This document shows positions 45,753 to 57,142 of a DNA stretch of 64,000 nt, one piece after another (within the stretch, counting starts at the first letter, position 1; every line of letters begins with the position of its first letter). The position numbers were made by a program, and so were the translations under genes. The DNA lies in the NCBI GenBank assembly GCA_922989275.2, contig OV277864.1, positions 42,841,550-42,905,549 of the forward strand, in the 5' to 3' direction. The DNA comes from Gari tellinella (lineage: Eukaryota > Mollusca > Bivalvia > Cardiida > Psammobiidae). The notes beneath the pieces are model-generated. The model worked only from the letters and a program-made list of their open reading frames with translations, was not told where the DNA came from and did no database searches.

Positions 45753-45840
45753 CTGAAAAATAGCAGAAGAAAAGCAAAATAATTAGTGATCAAGATCCAA
45801 CCAGATAATAAGATAAACTACTATTTCAATGGTAATAATA

Positions 45841-46085
45841 TACTGTAAAACCTCTACATTAGGACCACTAAAATGAACCCTGATTGATTGTATAAACGAC
45901 AGGTGATGGCTTAAAACAAGGTGACAGTAAAACAGAAAGCTCCTAAAGGTGCTTTCTGTTTTACTGTCATCTCGCTTGAAGCAGTCACCTGTGGTAAATA
46001 TCTAATGATTAACACACTTTAATGGCCGCCTGTATTTAAATGCTCACCTGTCTTCAAAATGAAGAATCAGGCTATAGGGTAAAAG
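45841..46085 (+). mobile_element. Family E joined to an A right end
   Basis: CTGTAAAACCTCTACATTA and palindrome AACAAGGTGACAGTAAAACA around CTCCTAAAGGTG. The tail after 46036 switches to a family A right end (ATCAGGCTATAGGGTAAAAGG). Confidence 0.72.
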
Positions 46086-46823
46086 GTTAATTAATTGAAT
46101 GTTAATTTATTTTGTCATCTGTAATAATTGTTGCCAGCTTCTAAAATTAGAATGTTCTTAAACTTCTTAAACTTAAACAGAGTGTTTACAATTACACTTG
46201 TTGCTGTCACCCAAGTATGACAATTATATATCTAACGTATTCACCGCTGCAATATCGTCTACTAAAAATTGTTGTCTGCTGCTTTTCTCAACAGCTGTTT
46301 GAATATGTAAGCAAATTTCCCTCCCTATGACAACTCCCTCTGAACAACACACAATATGTGTCTCCAATTGGGTGTGGTGAAGAGAGGGGGCACAGTAATA
46401 ACGGGTTTGTTTTGAGTATGCAAAGAGATATAACAGTATTGATAGAATTATGAACTTGTAAATATTGAAGTACACATTCAGATTTAGGCTTGAGTTTATT
46501 ATTGCCAATAAATATTTATGTGTTGACAATGGTAGCAGAAAATCTATTCATACATACAGTATTGACAAAAATGAGATCTATACTATCTCTATAAACACTT
46601 TCACTCTCAGTTTGTTTTTAGTGCTTAAGACAGGTGATTGGTTAAAGCAAGCTGTAGCAATTAAATGTTGACAGGAGCTAGCATTCTACACAACTTTCTG
46701 CATTAAGTTACTGCAAGACTATTATACCTTTATAGTTACATTTACTTTTGCTAACCACATTTTTATCAGTAAGTGTGACTTGTCAAGATTTCCTAGAATA
46801 CTGTAAACCACCACTCTGCACTG
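46086..46823. other. Upstream/intron sequence with I- and E-like scraps
   Basis: An I-like scrap (ATCGTCTACTAAAAATTGTT, CAACTCCCTCT) lies at 46235-46350 and an E-like scrap near 46600-46670. No signal-peptide exon with a fitting donor was recognised. Confidence 0.5.
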
Positions 46824-47048
46824 TTAACTCTTTGCAAGCTAGTGGCTGATATAACTGCCACAGTCATAACCTTTACAAACAGTTTGGATCCAGATGAGAC
46901 GCCGCGTAACGCGGCCTCTCATCAGGATCCAAACTGTTTGACACTCTGACCATGTTTTGAAAAGAAATTTAGAAAAATCTATTTATACAACAGTAGCAGA
47001 CGACAATTGTTGCAGACGAAAAAAATTACCCAGCATGCAGAGAGTTAA
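46824..47048 (+). mobile_element. Family D' MITE
   Basis: TTAACTCTTTGCAAGCTAG to ATGCAGAGAGTTAA; palindrome ACAGTTTGGATCCAGATGAG around GCCGCGTAACGCGGC. Confidence 0.9.
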
Positions 47049-47227
47049 ACAGGATCCCAGCTATTAGTCAGCCAAGTGAAAGTTCCCCTGAGATCAAAAT
47101 CACTTCAGATCATACTGAAGAAAATTTTAACGGACTAGGAAGTCTTAAACCAGAGTCCGAGGTTATAAATCCTAGATTGAAATCAGACTAATCTCAAATG
47201 CTTTATAACCTTGTAGCCAGACTATGC

Positions 47228-47600
47228 TCCTTAGGCAGCATTCTTCTCTACTTTTAAAGCTACCGATACCTGGTGTTTTCAAAACTAGAAACAGGCTTTG
47301 AGGTAAAAAGTTATTCCACAACCCAAATTTCTAATCTAAACCCTATGGTGTAACTATTCAATAGAACCATCTCGAATAGAGGATTCTAATGAGTGGTGAC
47401 ACCATAGGGTTTTGTGCTAAAATGAATGAGAAAATGTTGGATTTGTTCAGTCTACTTCCTCTTATCTGGTCCCCTGAATAAAGTAGGCTGTAAGTAGAAT
47501 CTCCTAATCGGATATTTCTGCTTTACTTTCATCCTGCTTTCAGCAACCACCCATCTTTAAACACTAAAAGCAAAGCTATGAGGGATAGGGCTAAGGATAA
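47228..47600. repeat. A right end, truncated C and E-like hairpin
   Basis: 47228-47315 is an A scrap. 47318-47475 is family C lacking its left end. 47475-47560 is an E-like hairpin (AAAGTAGGCTGTAAG / CTTTCATCCTGCTTT). Confidence 0.65.
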
Positions 47601-47836
47601 TAATGGTAAAAAGAAAATGAATCAATCATCGGCCTAGCTGTCAGGCTACACAGCATAGGCGTGAATCTGACACATCTATACCTTAGGGCGAGAAAAGCAA
47701 GGTCACTTCATCTACACTTGCAGTGAAAATATTCAACAATTGATTTATTGACAAACACTCATGAATTTCATCAACTTTCTCCACACAAAATCTATATGCT
47801 TACCTCTCTGACTAAGAGAGATGCACACAATTGCAA

Positions 47837-49161
47837 TTAACCCATTCCCCCATAAATACGCCTTTTTACCCCTATAATTTACTCATCCACTGAAGAAAAT
47901 AGTTCCCTTTTAAACAGTCATGAAAGTGTATCATATGAAATATTTTCTATATCCTAGCAGATAATAGCTTAAAGCAGGCTGAAAGTAAAGCAGAATGTGC
48001 CATAAGGCACATTCTGCTTTACTTTCAACCTGCTTTACGTAGTAAGTTGCAGTGCCCCAGATAAGCTGCGTATCGGCGTATTTTACGCATTAAAGATAGC
48101 AAAATACGCTTTGAAAATCAATTCAGTGCGTATCAATTACGCAAGCTTTTTATGAAATACGCTACCATATTACCGTAGATGCGTACAAAAAAAACAATCT
48201 AAGCTGATTTCGCTAACGGCTTCCAGTTTCATTTTCTTCGAAAATCGTTACTGATTGCTAGGCGCAATGCGGAAATAGATGAGGCATTCCGAATGTTTGT
48301 TTTTCTGCTCTTTATCTCCATAAGCGCCTCGATAATTTGTTCAACTAGTCTAATTGACACTAGTTTTCGCGTTTTCTGTTAAAATGTCGCGCTGCGACCG
48401 AAAGTGTTAGTAAAACGTCCATTTGGGCTTTTAAAACCAACATTTTTATGTTATTTTCAATCGGAATCGAAGATTTCCTAAGCCAGTATAGTAAAGCTAC
48501 TATTATAGTTCGATCGGCGGTGGATAAATCAGAATCACGAGCAGAGTAAAACAATTTACGCACAGTGTTCGTGTGCAAGAAGAGGCATTTTTATTTTTAG
48601 CAGTGAAAAAAAACTCCCCCCTGGTAAGATATACACGGAAATCAGCTAAAACGTGTATACTGCACTAAATTTAAGTATAACAATGTGTAGGCAGGAGACT
48701 AAATGCAGAGGCAAGGACTGATGAATGCTGAAAATTGAAAAGTTAATTGTTAGATAATTGCCTGTTTTAAACTGTTAGACTAGCTACAGATTTAAATATC
48801 TAAACATCACTTACAAACAACAGTGAGTGTTATGTCTGCAGTTGAATTTTACAAGACCAGCATTACATGAAGTTCCATTTACAATATTCCAGTATAGTTT
48901 TTTCTTTTCTATATATAAACGGCATACCTTTATATAATAAGATTAATGGATGCTTATTAATACTTAAGAATACCACAATTTTCACTTTGTAAGAGCTTTT
49001 TTCAGCGACACGAGTTACGAAAATCAGCCGGTACTCTATTAATTTTCATTTCACTCTATTAATTTGAAAGAGAGGAGTGAAGTACCCTATTTACCAATTT
49101 CTTATCTGGGGCACTGAAGTTGTTTTCAATTCTAGAAACAGCTTATGGGGTAATGGGTTAA
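47837..49161 (+). mobile_element. Family A copy split by a 1.07-kb element
   Basis: TTAACCCATTCCCCCATAAA through a perfect palindrome (centre GTGCCATAAGGCAC). The insertion follows, then the A right end GGGGTAATGGGTTAA. Confidence 0.88.
48050..49116. mobile_element. 1067-bp element, CAGTGCCCCAGATAAG ends
   Basis: Perfect 16 bp terminal inverted repeats, flanked by AAGTTG on both sides (48044-48049, 49117-49122). The ends resemble those of family C. No convincing transposase; the 72-codon frame at 48360-48578 (minus) has no recognisable domain. Confidence 0.87.
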
Positions 49162-49315
49162 GTACCTAAACACTTTAACCCATGTTGTGTTGTTCATGAT
49201 AAGGTTTAGTGTCCCACAAAGCGATTTAACCCATTTTGAAAAATGACAAATTTATGGATTGATCATCTGAACTATCAAGTGCTGATTCTGATCTTAGAGC
49301 TCCTAGCCTCCTAAA

Positions 49316-49755
49316 CACATTAATTACTCTATAGTCTGTTAGTTTTGAAGACAGGTATCCACTTAAAGCAGGTTGAAAGTAAAGCAGAATCTGCCTTAAG
49401 GCACATTCTGCTTTACTTTCAACCTGCTTTAAGCTACCACCAGCTAGAGTATAGAAACTATTTCTTACACTTCAGATTCATGATTGCATAAAGTAAAACT
49501 ATTTTCTTCAGTGGAGGAATAAATTAAAGGCATAAAAAGCTGTGTTCTTTTTTGGGGGGGCCTAAGGAGCCCTCTGAAGTGGGTCTACAATGTTTGTTAG
49601 GAAAACAAATACCCGCCACAGTAACGGTTAATCACAGAAAGTTTGAATACTTTGCTGATTGAGTCACTCAAATCAATACTCTCTTTTTTTTTAACCCTTT
49701 ACTCCAATTAGATATGCATTTCCAAGCCTTAAATTTATTCCTCCATAGAAGGAAA
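49316..49755. repeat. A copy, B scrap and A left end
   Basis: 49316-49543 is a reverse A copy lacking its final TTAA. 49555-49640 is a B scrap (GGAGCCCTCTGAAGTGGG). 49690-49755 is an A left end TTAACCCTTTACTCC. Confidence 0.7.
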
Positions 49756-49842
49756 CATTGCAGACCCTGAGTGAACCCTTTGATTTGGTGTTCCCTGTGT
49801 GCATAAGATGAAATTTACTGATACTCTTCACAGGTACCCTGT

Positions 49843-50340
49843 TTAACCCATTGCCCCTTAAAAACACCTTTTTACGCCTCTATTTATTCCTCCACTGAAG
49901 AAAATAGTTCCAATTTATACAGCCAAGAATATGTACCAGAAGAAATATTTTCTATATCCTAGCAGATGGTAGCTTAAAGCAGGCTGAAAGTAAAGCAGAA
50001 TGTGCCTTAACCCTTTGAACCCTAGTCCCGCATATAGGCGTCATTTTCAAACTATGTACATGTGTATAATTGAATAGTCCTGTGCAAACAGTGAAGACCC
50101 TGATCAGAGGGCTCCGAAAGGAGCCCTCTGATCAGGGTCTTCACTGTTTGTCATAATGCCAAACATTGACAAAAACAACCCTTAAAAGTCAGAAATGGAC
50201 TAGACTAAAAATGAAACTGGAATTGTCCATTTGAAGTTTCAGGGAGGAAAGAGTTAAGGCACATTCTGCTTTACTTTCAACCTGCTTTAAGTGGTCACCT
50301 GTTTTCAAAGCTAGAAATAGGATTAGAGGTAATGGGTTAA
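49843..50340 (+). mobile_element. Family A copy with B at its dyad centre
   Basis: TTAACCCATTGCCCCTTAAA to GAGGTAATGGGTTAA. The palindrome is cut precisely at the central TTAA of GTGCCTTAAGGCAC by the B copy 50007-50257. Confidence 0.93.
50007..50257 (+). mobile_element. Family B MITE nested at A centre
   Basis: TTAACCCTTTGAACCCTAG to GAGGAAAGAGTTAA; perfect palindrome around CTCCGAAAGGAG. Confidence 0.93.
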
Positions 50341-50637
50341 TATACAAATGATGCATATTTTCCTTACTATGGTTCAATGGGTTAAGTTGAGTTTAAATTT
50401 ATTAAACTGGAGTGTATTTAGACTTGACTGACACTGTGTTTACAAATGTTTTTACAAAAACCAGCCTTTTAAGAGTGCTTGAGGTTCAAAATATGATGTA
50501 GCAAAATTCACTGCACTATTAAACAGATATTTCCTTTTATCCTGTGCAAACAGGATCTTCATATTCAACTGAAATTCTATTCTATCTCCTTCCTATCTAT
50601 GCAGTCACACTCATCTATAATATACTTACACTAAAGT

Positions 50638-50821
50638 TACAGTTACTGATATGATCACTAAAAGACGCCCAACTGATTGTTTGAAAGACAGGTGAAAGCT
50701 TAAAGCAAGGTGAAAGTTAATCAAAGCTCGGATTTTACTATCACCTTGCTTTAAGCAATTACCTGCCTGAAACAAGTAATTATCGACACAATTTAGTTGT
50801 CATAATAGCGAGGGTTTACTG
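50638..50821 (+). mobile_element. Family E MITE, worn
   Basis: Left end AGTTACTGATATGATCAC; hairpin AAGCAAGGTGAAAG / ATCACCTTGCTTTAAG; right end GCGAGGGTTTACTGTA. Confidence 0.72.
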
Positions 50822-50964
50822 TATACCACTAGCTGTATATAATAATAGTTTTTTATTCCGCCAAAAAAAAAGCATTGAAAATCTTTAAAACGGAAAACAA
50901 AATTAATAATGGGTTAAACACTAAATACTCAAGGTGATTTGCACATATGGCTAGGGAGAAAATG

Positions 50965-51158
50965 TCAGGAATCCAGATAAAGAGAGTATTTCAAAATATA
51001 AAATCTTCATTTTTGCATCAAACCCTATAGTGTCACTACTCATTAGAATCGTCTCTTCGAGACGATTCTAATGAATAGTAACACCATAGGATTTGGTGCT
51101 TGTTTAAGTGAATTAAGGTTAGATTTGTTCAGTTCATTCCCTCTTATCTGGAGCCCTG
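50965..51158. mobile_element. Family C MITE
   Basis: CAGGAATCCAGATAAAG to CTTATCTGGAGCCCTG; perfect stem AGAATCGTCTCTTCGAGACG. Confidence 0.85.
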
Positions 51159-51298
51159 GTCAAAGGTTTCAAACTTCCCTGTGCAGTAGTGCAGTGATAA
51201 TTTTAGAAACCATGATGAATGCACATTGAATGATGGATGCACATTCTGTAAAACAATGAGTCCTTGAGACTAACATTGAGTCCTTGACGTTAAAATTT

Positions 51299-51544
51299 AG
51301 CCCAATATCCCACAAATTATTTCTGGTTTTGAAGCTAGATAACCACTTAAATCAGGTTGAAAGTAAAGCAGAATGTGCCTTAAGGCACATTCTGCTTTAC
51401 TTTCAACCTGCTTTAAAGCTACTATCTGCTAGGATATAGAAAATATTTCTGATGTTGCATATTATATAAGTAAACTATTCACTTCATTGGATTGTAAGAA
51501 TACATGAAAGGCATAAAATTGTGTAATATGGAGTAGTGGGTAAA
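51299..51544 (-). mobile_element. Family A MITE, worn ends
   Basis: Complete palindrome with centre GTGCCTTAAGGCAC; the TTAA borders are lost (GCCCAATATCCC and GGAGTAGTGGGTAA). Confidence 0.8.
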
Positions 51545-51662
51545 TAAAGGCCAGAAACGCCATGGGTTCATGGGACTCACAACTTTTCAAATAATGAGTC
51601 CTTGGCAAATTTTTATGAGTATATGACTCAGGATGCACAAGCAAAATTATCACTGGTAGTGT

Positions 51663-51843
51663 CGGAGCACCAGATAAGGGTAGTTTTTCAAAAACTGAAA
51701 TCTTTATTTCTGAATTAAATCCTATGGTGTCACTACTCATTACAAGACGATTCTAATGAGTAGTAACACCATAGCATTTTGTGTTGAAATGAGTGAGAAA
51801 ATGTTGCATTTGTTGAAATAACTCACTCTTATCTGGAGCCCTG
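51663..51843. mobile_element. Family C MITE
   Basis: CGGAGCACCAGATAAGGG to CTTATCTGGAGCCCTG; stem half-deleted at the loop. Confidence 0.8.
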
Positions 51844-52199
51844 ATCAAGTGTGTACTTTAGCAGTTCAGCAACACCAAGGTCTGTAGGCGAGAGCGAAGT
51901 AAACAAGACCATCTTCCAAGAATCTCTTACTATATTCCCTATACTGCCATAAATATTGTCTGCTTTAAAAAATACTCTACTCATTGCATTTATTTCCTAA
52001 TTACAGATTTCAAGTATTTTGAATGAACCAATATACATTATACTATTGTCATACAGTTTGGCTTCTGTTCATATTGAGCGATTAAGCATCTGTTCACATG
52101 GATCCAAACTGCTTGTAGATATAAGCATAGCAGACTAAGTCTCATAAGGGATATTAATAATTTAAGTGCATTTACGTAGTAACATTGATGTCTCCTTAT

Positions 52200-52598
52200 A
52201 TTAACACTTAGCCTTTTCTATGTTGGAAACCAATCAATACGTTGTATATATTTTTTGCAAACAGTGTAAACCCTGATTGAGCCATCTTTCTTCTCAAACT
52301 ATATTCAAGAAACAATTCCTAAAAGTCAATATAAACTGGTCCTTTTTCACTGGAATAGTCCATATGAAACTTGCAGCATAAAAAACGCAGGGGAGAATTT
52401 TTTTGTCTGCAACAATTGTCGTCTGCTTCTATTCTTAAAGTAGTTTTTTCAACATTTCTTTTTTAAAACAGGGTCAGAGTGTCAAACAGTTTGGATCTAG
52501 ATGAGACGCTGCTTTACGCAGCGTCTCATCTGGATCCAAGCTGTTTGCAAAGGTAATCACTTTGGCACAATAATCCGCTGCTAGCATGGTAAGAGTTA
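52200..52598. repeat. B-like relic followed by a D' element
   Basis: 52200-52380 keeps AACAGTGTAAACCCTGAT. 52390-52598 is a D' copy (GTCTGCAACAATTGTCGTCT to GCTAGCATGGTAAGAGTTAA) with palindrome centre GCTGCTTTACGCAGC. Confidence 0.75.
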
Positions 52599-52615
52599 AA
52601 GTACAGAGGCATGAC

Positions 52616-52849
52616 TTAACCCTTTGAACCCTAGTCCCGCATATAGGTGTACATGTGAAAAGTATATTTGTCCTATGCAAACAGTGAAGACCCAGATCAG
52701 AGGGCTCCGAAAGGAGCCCTCTGATCAGGGTCTTCACTGTTTGTCATAATGCCAAACATTGACAAAAACAACCCTTAAAGTCAGAAATGGACTAAACTAA
52801 AATGAAAACTGGAATTGTTCATTTAAAGTTTTAGGGAGGAAAGAGTTAA
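52616..52849 (+). mobile_element. Family B MITE
   Basis: TTAACCCTTTGAACCCTAG to GAGGAAAGAGTTAA; about 15 bp shorter in the left outer part than other B copies. Confidence 0.9.
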
Positions 52850-52892
52850 ACAATAGGGATATAGATCAGAGGCCACTTAACACATTATATTA

Positions 52893-53417
52893 ACCTCATA
52901 TACATCTTTTTATGCTTTAAATTTATTCCTCCACTGAAGAAAATAATTCCAAATGATACCTTCATAAATATAATTTATTCTATACAATGAAACCTTCTTA
53001 TGGTGACAATTCAATTAACTAATCTTTTACAGTACATGTATTATCATTATCATTATTATCCATAAAATCCTGTACCAAATTTATATACCTTTTTAACTTA
53101 TGCTTTATTCCTCCACTAAAAAGAAACTTATAGAGTAATATAAAGAATAATAATCAGAATATAAAGAAACCAACAGTAAAATATGGAACTAATGCTTTCT
53201 GAAGCGAGTGGGGGCTATGCATATAAATGACTTTGTGAATGTCTGCCAAATATGACAATAAAGAATGAATTGATTGGCTTCAAACATTATTTGCTACTGT
53301 CATGTGCAAATAGTACTTTTATGATCCATGCATAGGCTAGCATGTTTTCTGTTTAGCATTCTAGCAAAGTATTCTGAGAAACTGCTAAATTCTAGTGGGT
53401 ATATCTTCAATCAGTGT
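52893..53417. other. A left-end scrap and unclassified sequence
   Basis: An A-like left part (TTTATTCCTCCACTGAAG) to about 52982, a second similar scrap near 53095-53125, then nothing recognisable. Confidence 0.5.
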
Positions 53418-53800
53418 ACAGTCAAACCTCTCTATAACAACCACTAAACTGTGCTAATTACTAGGTATTTAACCCATTACCCCATTGCCTATTTCTAGAT
53501 ATGGAAACAGGTGGCCACTTAGAGCAGGTTGAAAGTAAAGCAGAATGTGCCTTAGGCACATTCTGCTTTACTTGCAGCCGGCTTTAAGCCAATCTACTTG
53601 GATATGCAAAATATTTCTTATGGTGAAAATTTATAACTTTATGAAGTTGACTATTTTCTTCAGTGAAGGAATAATTTAAGGGCATAAAAAGGTATATATT
53701 TATGGGGTAATGGGTTGAAGCTGATTTATTGCTTTAAGCTCCAACCTCAAGTTTTTATAAATTCAACCTCTTTTTCAAATAGCTTGAATCAGCCATCATT
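53418..53800 (+). mobile_element. Family E left end hosting A
   Basis: ACAGTCAAACCTCTCTATAA is interrupted at TTAA by the A copy 53469-53718. Beyond it GCTTTAAGCTCCAACCTC continues the worn host. Confidence 0.68.
53469..53718 (-). mobile_element. Family A MITE nested in E
   Basis: TTAACCCATTACCCCATTGCC to GGGGTAATGGGTTGA; palindrome centre GTGCCTTAGGCAC. Confidence 0.85.
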
Positions 53801-53889
53801 GATTGCATCCGCAGAAAAAAGTCATCAACAAAATTTTCTAAAACATTCACTGCATGTAAGTAAACAATAAGAGAGTTTTAGACTGCCCT

Positions 53890-54105
53890 TTAAACCTTAT
53901 AGTCTTCCACTCACGACTATAGCTCCATATGCAAACAGCTTGGATCTGGATGAGACGCCGAGTAACTCGGCGTCTCATCCTGATCCAAGCTGTTTGACAC
54001 TCGGACAACATTTTCAGTAATTTTGAGAAACTTTGAAGCACTTTGAAACTTGAAGCAGACGAGAAATATAGCAGACGACAATTTATTTGGCGGGCTAAGG
54101 GTTAA
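53890..54105 (+). mobile_element. Family D MITE
   Basis: Worn left end TTAAACCTTATAGTC; right end GGCGGGCTAAGGGTTAA; perfect centre GCCGAGTAACTCGGC. Confidence 0.88.
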
Positions 54106-54274
54106 TCCCCTGAGAATCTTTGCATTCAATAATTTGACTACAGTGAAAACTACTTTTATCAATTAATCCATGAGTTAACAGTTAACTGTTTCCTGCTGAA
54201 CAAAAAGTAATGCAGAAAGCTTTCAATTTAGGGAGCCTGGTACATTACTCCGGGCTGCAGTAAGCTGAACATAT

Positions 54275-54467
54275 TAGGGCTCCAGATAAGAGGGAGTTAT
54301 TTCAACAAATCAAACATTTTATCACTCATTTCAGCACCAAATTCTATGGTGTTACTACTCATTAGAAGTGTCTCGAAGAGACGATTCTAATGAGTAGTGA
54401 CACCACAGGGTTTAATGCAGAAATAAAGATTTAAGTTTTTAAAATAATCCCCTTATCTGGAGACCTA
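54275..54467. mobile_element. Family C MITE
   Basis: TAGGGCTCCAGATAAGAGGG to CTTATCTGGAGACCTA; near-complete palindrome. Confidence 0.83.
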
Positions 54468-54577
54468 AGTTAGACTACCAATATATCTCACAGTTTTGGA
54501 CTCTTTCAACACCAATTGACCGTAGTCTGTTGTACAATTTTAAGCAGACTATATTGCAGCAGTGAAAGGGTTAATAG

Positions 54578-54791
54578 TTAACCCTTAGCCCGCCAAATAA
54601 ATTGTCGTCTGCTATATTTCTCGTCTGCTTCAAGTTTCAAAGTGCTTCAAAGTTGCTCAAAATTGCTGAAAATGTTGTCCGAGTGTCAAACAGCTTGGAT
54701 CCGGATGAGACGCCGAGTTACTCGGCGTCTCATCGGGATCCAAGCTGTTTGCATATGGAGCTATAGTCGTGAGTGGCAGGCTAAGGGTTAA
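54578..54791 (-). mobile_element. Family D MITE
   Basis: TTAACCCTTAGCCCGCC to GGCAGGCTAAGGGTTAA; centre GCCGAGTTACTCGGC. Confidence 0.92.
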
Positions 54792-55114
54792 TACATGTGG
54801 AACTGTACATAAACCGGTATCTATTATTAGATCTGTTTTTGGAAGGTAAAAGCAGTAGTGTGTAACTGTACACCGCACCCTGGGCTCATAATCTCAAGGT
54901 CACAGTGTTCACTTCTACCAGAGATATGACAACAAGCACCAAGTCAACCTACCGACTGATTAGTCCAAAATATTTCACCAAAACTTGGTTATCAAAATCA
55001 CACTACCTAGACATGGTGGTAAAACGGCCTAAAGACTTAACAGTCGTATCAATCCCCCACCTGATCTAAAATTAACTAGAGTTATTCAAATTTTATCACG
55101 ATTACTAACTTTTT

Positions 55115-55537
55115 CAGGGCTCAAGATAAGAGGGAGTTAAACCCTTTTAACCTTTCCTCCTGTGTGACTTGACCAAGCCCTATGCACAGTGAAGACTTAT
55201 TAGAATCATTAGAATCATCGCTCAGTCTGAACTCCAGATAAGGGGTGTATTTCAAAAACTAAAATCTTTATTTCTGAATTAATCCGGCCTACTTGTCACT
55301 ACTCATTAGAATCATCTCTTCGAGACAAGTTTGATGAGTAGTAACATTATAGGATATGCCATGGTGCTGAAATGAGTGAAAAATGATTGGATTTGTTGAG
55401 TTTACCCCCTCTTATCTGGAGCCGGGTGATCCTCGCTTTAAGATGATTCTAATGATTACTCAAAGCAATAAGTTAGGGAGATCGACATATAAAGAAGTAA
55501 GTATTTGAAATAGTATACTCACATTATCTGGAGTTCC
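55115..55537. mobile_element. Family C copy split by a second C
   Basis: CAGGGCTCAAGATAAGAGGG begins the outer copy; an inner copy spans 55223-55426; outer remnants (AGATGATTCTAATGATTACTC to ATTATCTGGAGTTCCG) resume after it. A TTAA-type scrap also intrudes at 55137-55190. Confidence 0.65.
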
Positions 55538-55567
55538 GTTTTTTTTAACAAAACCCTGTTTCTCCTA

Positions 55568-55884
55568 TCAACCCATTACCCTGTAGCCTGTATCTAGTTT
55601 TGAAGATGGGTGACCTCTTAAAAGGAAGTGGAGAGTAAAGCAGAATGCACCTTAAGGCACATTCTGCTTTACTTTCAGCCTGCTTTATGCTATCATCTGC
55701 TAGGACATAGAAACTTTTTTTTCTTTAGATACACATTTATGACTATAAAGTGAATCAATTTTATTTTCTGTAGTGGAGGTATATATAAATTTAGAAGGTA
55801 TAAAAGGGTGCATTTATTGCGTAATGGTTTCATAGTGGAGGAATAAATTAAGCCTTTAAAAACTCTATATGGAGTAAAGGGTTC
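55568..55884 (-). repeat. Family A copy with two worn right ends
   Basis: CAACCCATTACCCTGTAGCC and palindrome centre GCACCTTAAGGCAC. Two successive TGGAGGAATAAATTA-type tails occur near 55775 and 55835. Confidence 0.7.
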
Positions 55885-55911
55885 ACTAACATGCTGTTCA
55901 TGTTTTTCACC

Positions 55912-56162
55912 TTAACTCATTGAGCCCTAGTGACGCATATATGCGCCTTTTACCGAAAGTGTACCTGTGAAGATTACACTTGTCCTATGCAAACAGTGAA
56001 GTCCCTGATCAGAGGGCTCCTGCAGGAGCCCTCTGATCAGGGTCTTCACTGTTTGTCAGTTAGTAAACTATCATAAGAAACACCCTTTAATAGTCTAAAA
56101 TGGACCAGTCTTTATTGCAAACTTGAATTGACCACCAGAAGTTTCAGGGGATAATGAGTTAA
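55912..56162 (+). mobile_element. Family B MITE, diverged subfamily
   Basis: TTAACTCATTGAGCCCTAG to GGGGATAATGAGTTAA; palindrome centre CTCCTGCAGGAG. Confidence 0.87.
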
Positions 56163-56307
56163 CATACTGAAGCATACACATGTAAGACGAACTACAGTTC
56201 ATTTTTATAAACAGCTAGGATACCAATTATGCCCACAGCTCAAACAGCAAATATAAACTCTTTCCTCATGCAGGTGCACTAGAACACCTTTGCCATTTCC
56301 TCCATAT

Positions 56308-56515
56308 AAGCCCCTCAACCCTTTACCCCCTTTTATGCCTTTAATTTACTCCTCCATTAAAGAAAATAGCTCCAATTTATATCTCGAACTCATTTAACTG
56401 GAACTATCCGATAATTCGACATATGAACTGCATAATTTCACGTTTTAACTTTGAAATACGGGTATGTTCAACAAAACCGACTTCGAGATATCGAAGTTCG
56501 ACTGTTTATAGTAAT
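56308..56515. repeat. A left end plus pogo-like inverted element
   Basis: An A-type left part to 56380, then TCTCGAACTCATTTAACTGG to ATATCGAAGTTCGACTG, a pair of weakly inverted ends. A decayed B lies at 56617-56790. Confidence 0.55.
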
Positions 56516-56810
56516 AAAACTGCACAGGGAGTGGTTAAGTCGGTCCTATCACTCTTGGGACACAAACAAGGTAAACATATGTACACTATCTAGTACAATG
56601 ATATAGATTTAATTACTTTTAACCCTAACAGTTCTTAAATCTCAAATAGTCTCTTTTATTTTCTGACAGGGGTTTGTTCTGACAAAAATTAGAAGTATGA
56701 CAAACAGTGCAGACCTTGTTCATAAGGCTCCTTCTGAACTGGGGTCTACACTGTAGGCAGATGATGATGTTTAGAACTCCATCCCTGCACTGTAAGTCTT
56801 AATTGTTTTG

Positions 56811-57142
56811 TTAACCACTACACCATAACCTATTTTTAGTCTTAAGACAAGTGACCACTTAAAGCATGTTGAAAGTAAAGCAAAATGGGCCTCAACCCAT
56901 TACCCCATAAATGCACCTTTTAACGCCTTAAAATTATTCCTCCACCAAAGAAGTTAGTTTCATTTTAAACAGTCATGAATATGTATCATAAGAAATATTT
57001 TCTATATTCTAGCAGATCCTAGCTTAAAGCAGACTGAAAGTAAAGCAGAATGTGCCTTAGGCCCATTCTACTTTACTTTCAACCTGCTTTAAGTGGTCAC
57101 ATATCTTCAAAATTTAAAACAGGCTATGAAGTAATGGGTTAA
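56811..57142. mobile_element. Family A copy entered by another A at its centre
   Basis: The outer reverse copy starts TTAACCACTACACCATAACC and reaches AAAATGGGCC. The inner copy (56892-57142, TCAACCCATTACCCCATAAA to GTAATGGGTTAA) follows. The outer second arm is missing. Confidence 0.75.

Noticed and set aside
46224..46529. Minus-strand frame starting with a hydrophobic N-terminus, considered as the InR signal-peptide exon
   Set aside because: The hydrophobic part is interrupted and too far from the start, no donor leaves the single base required by the L1 exon, and part lies in a repeat scrap.
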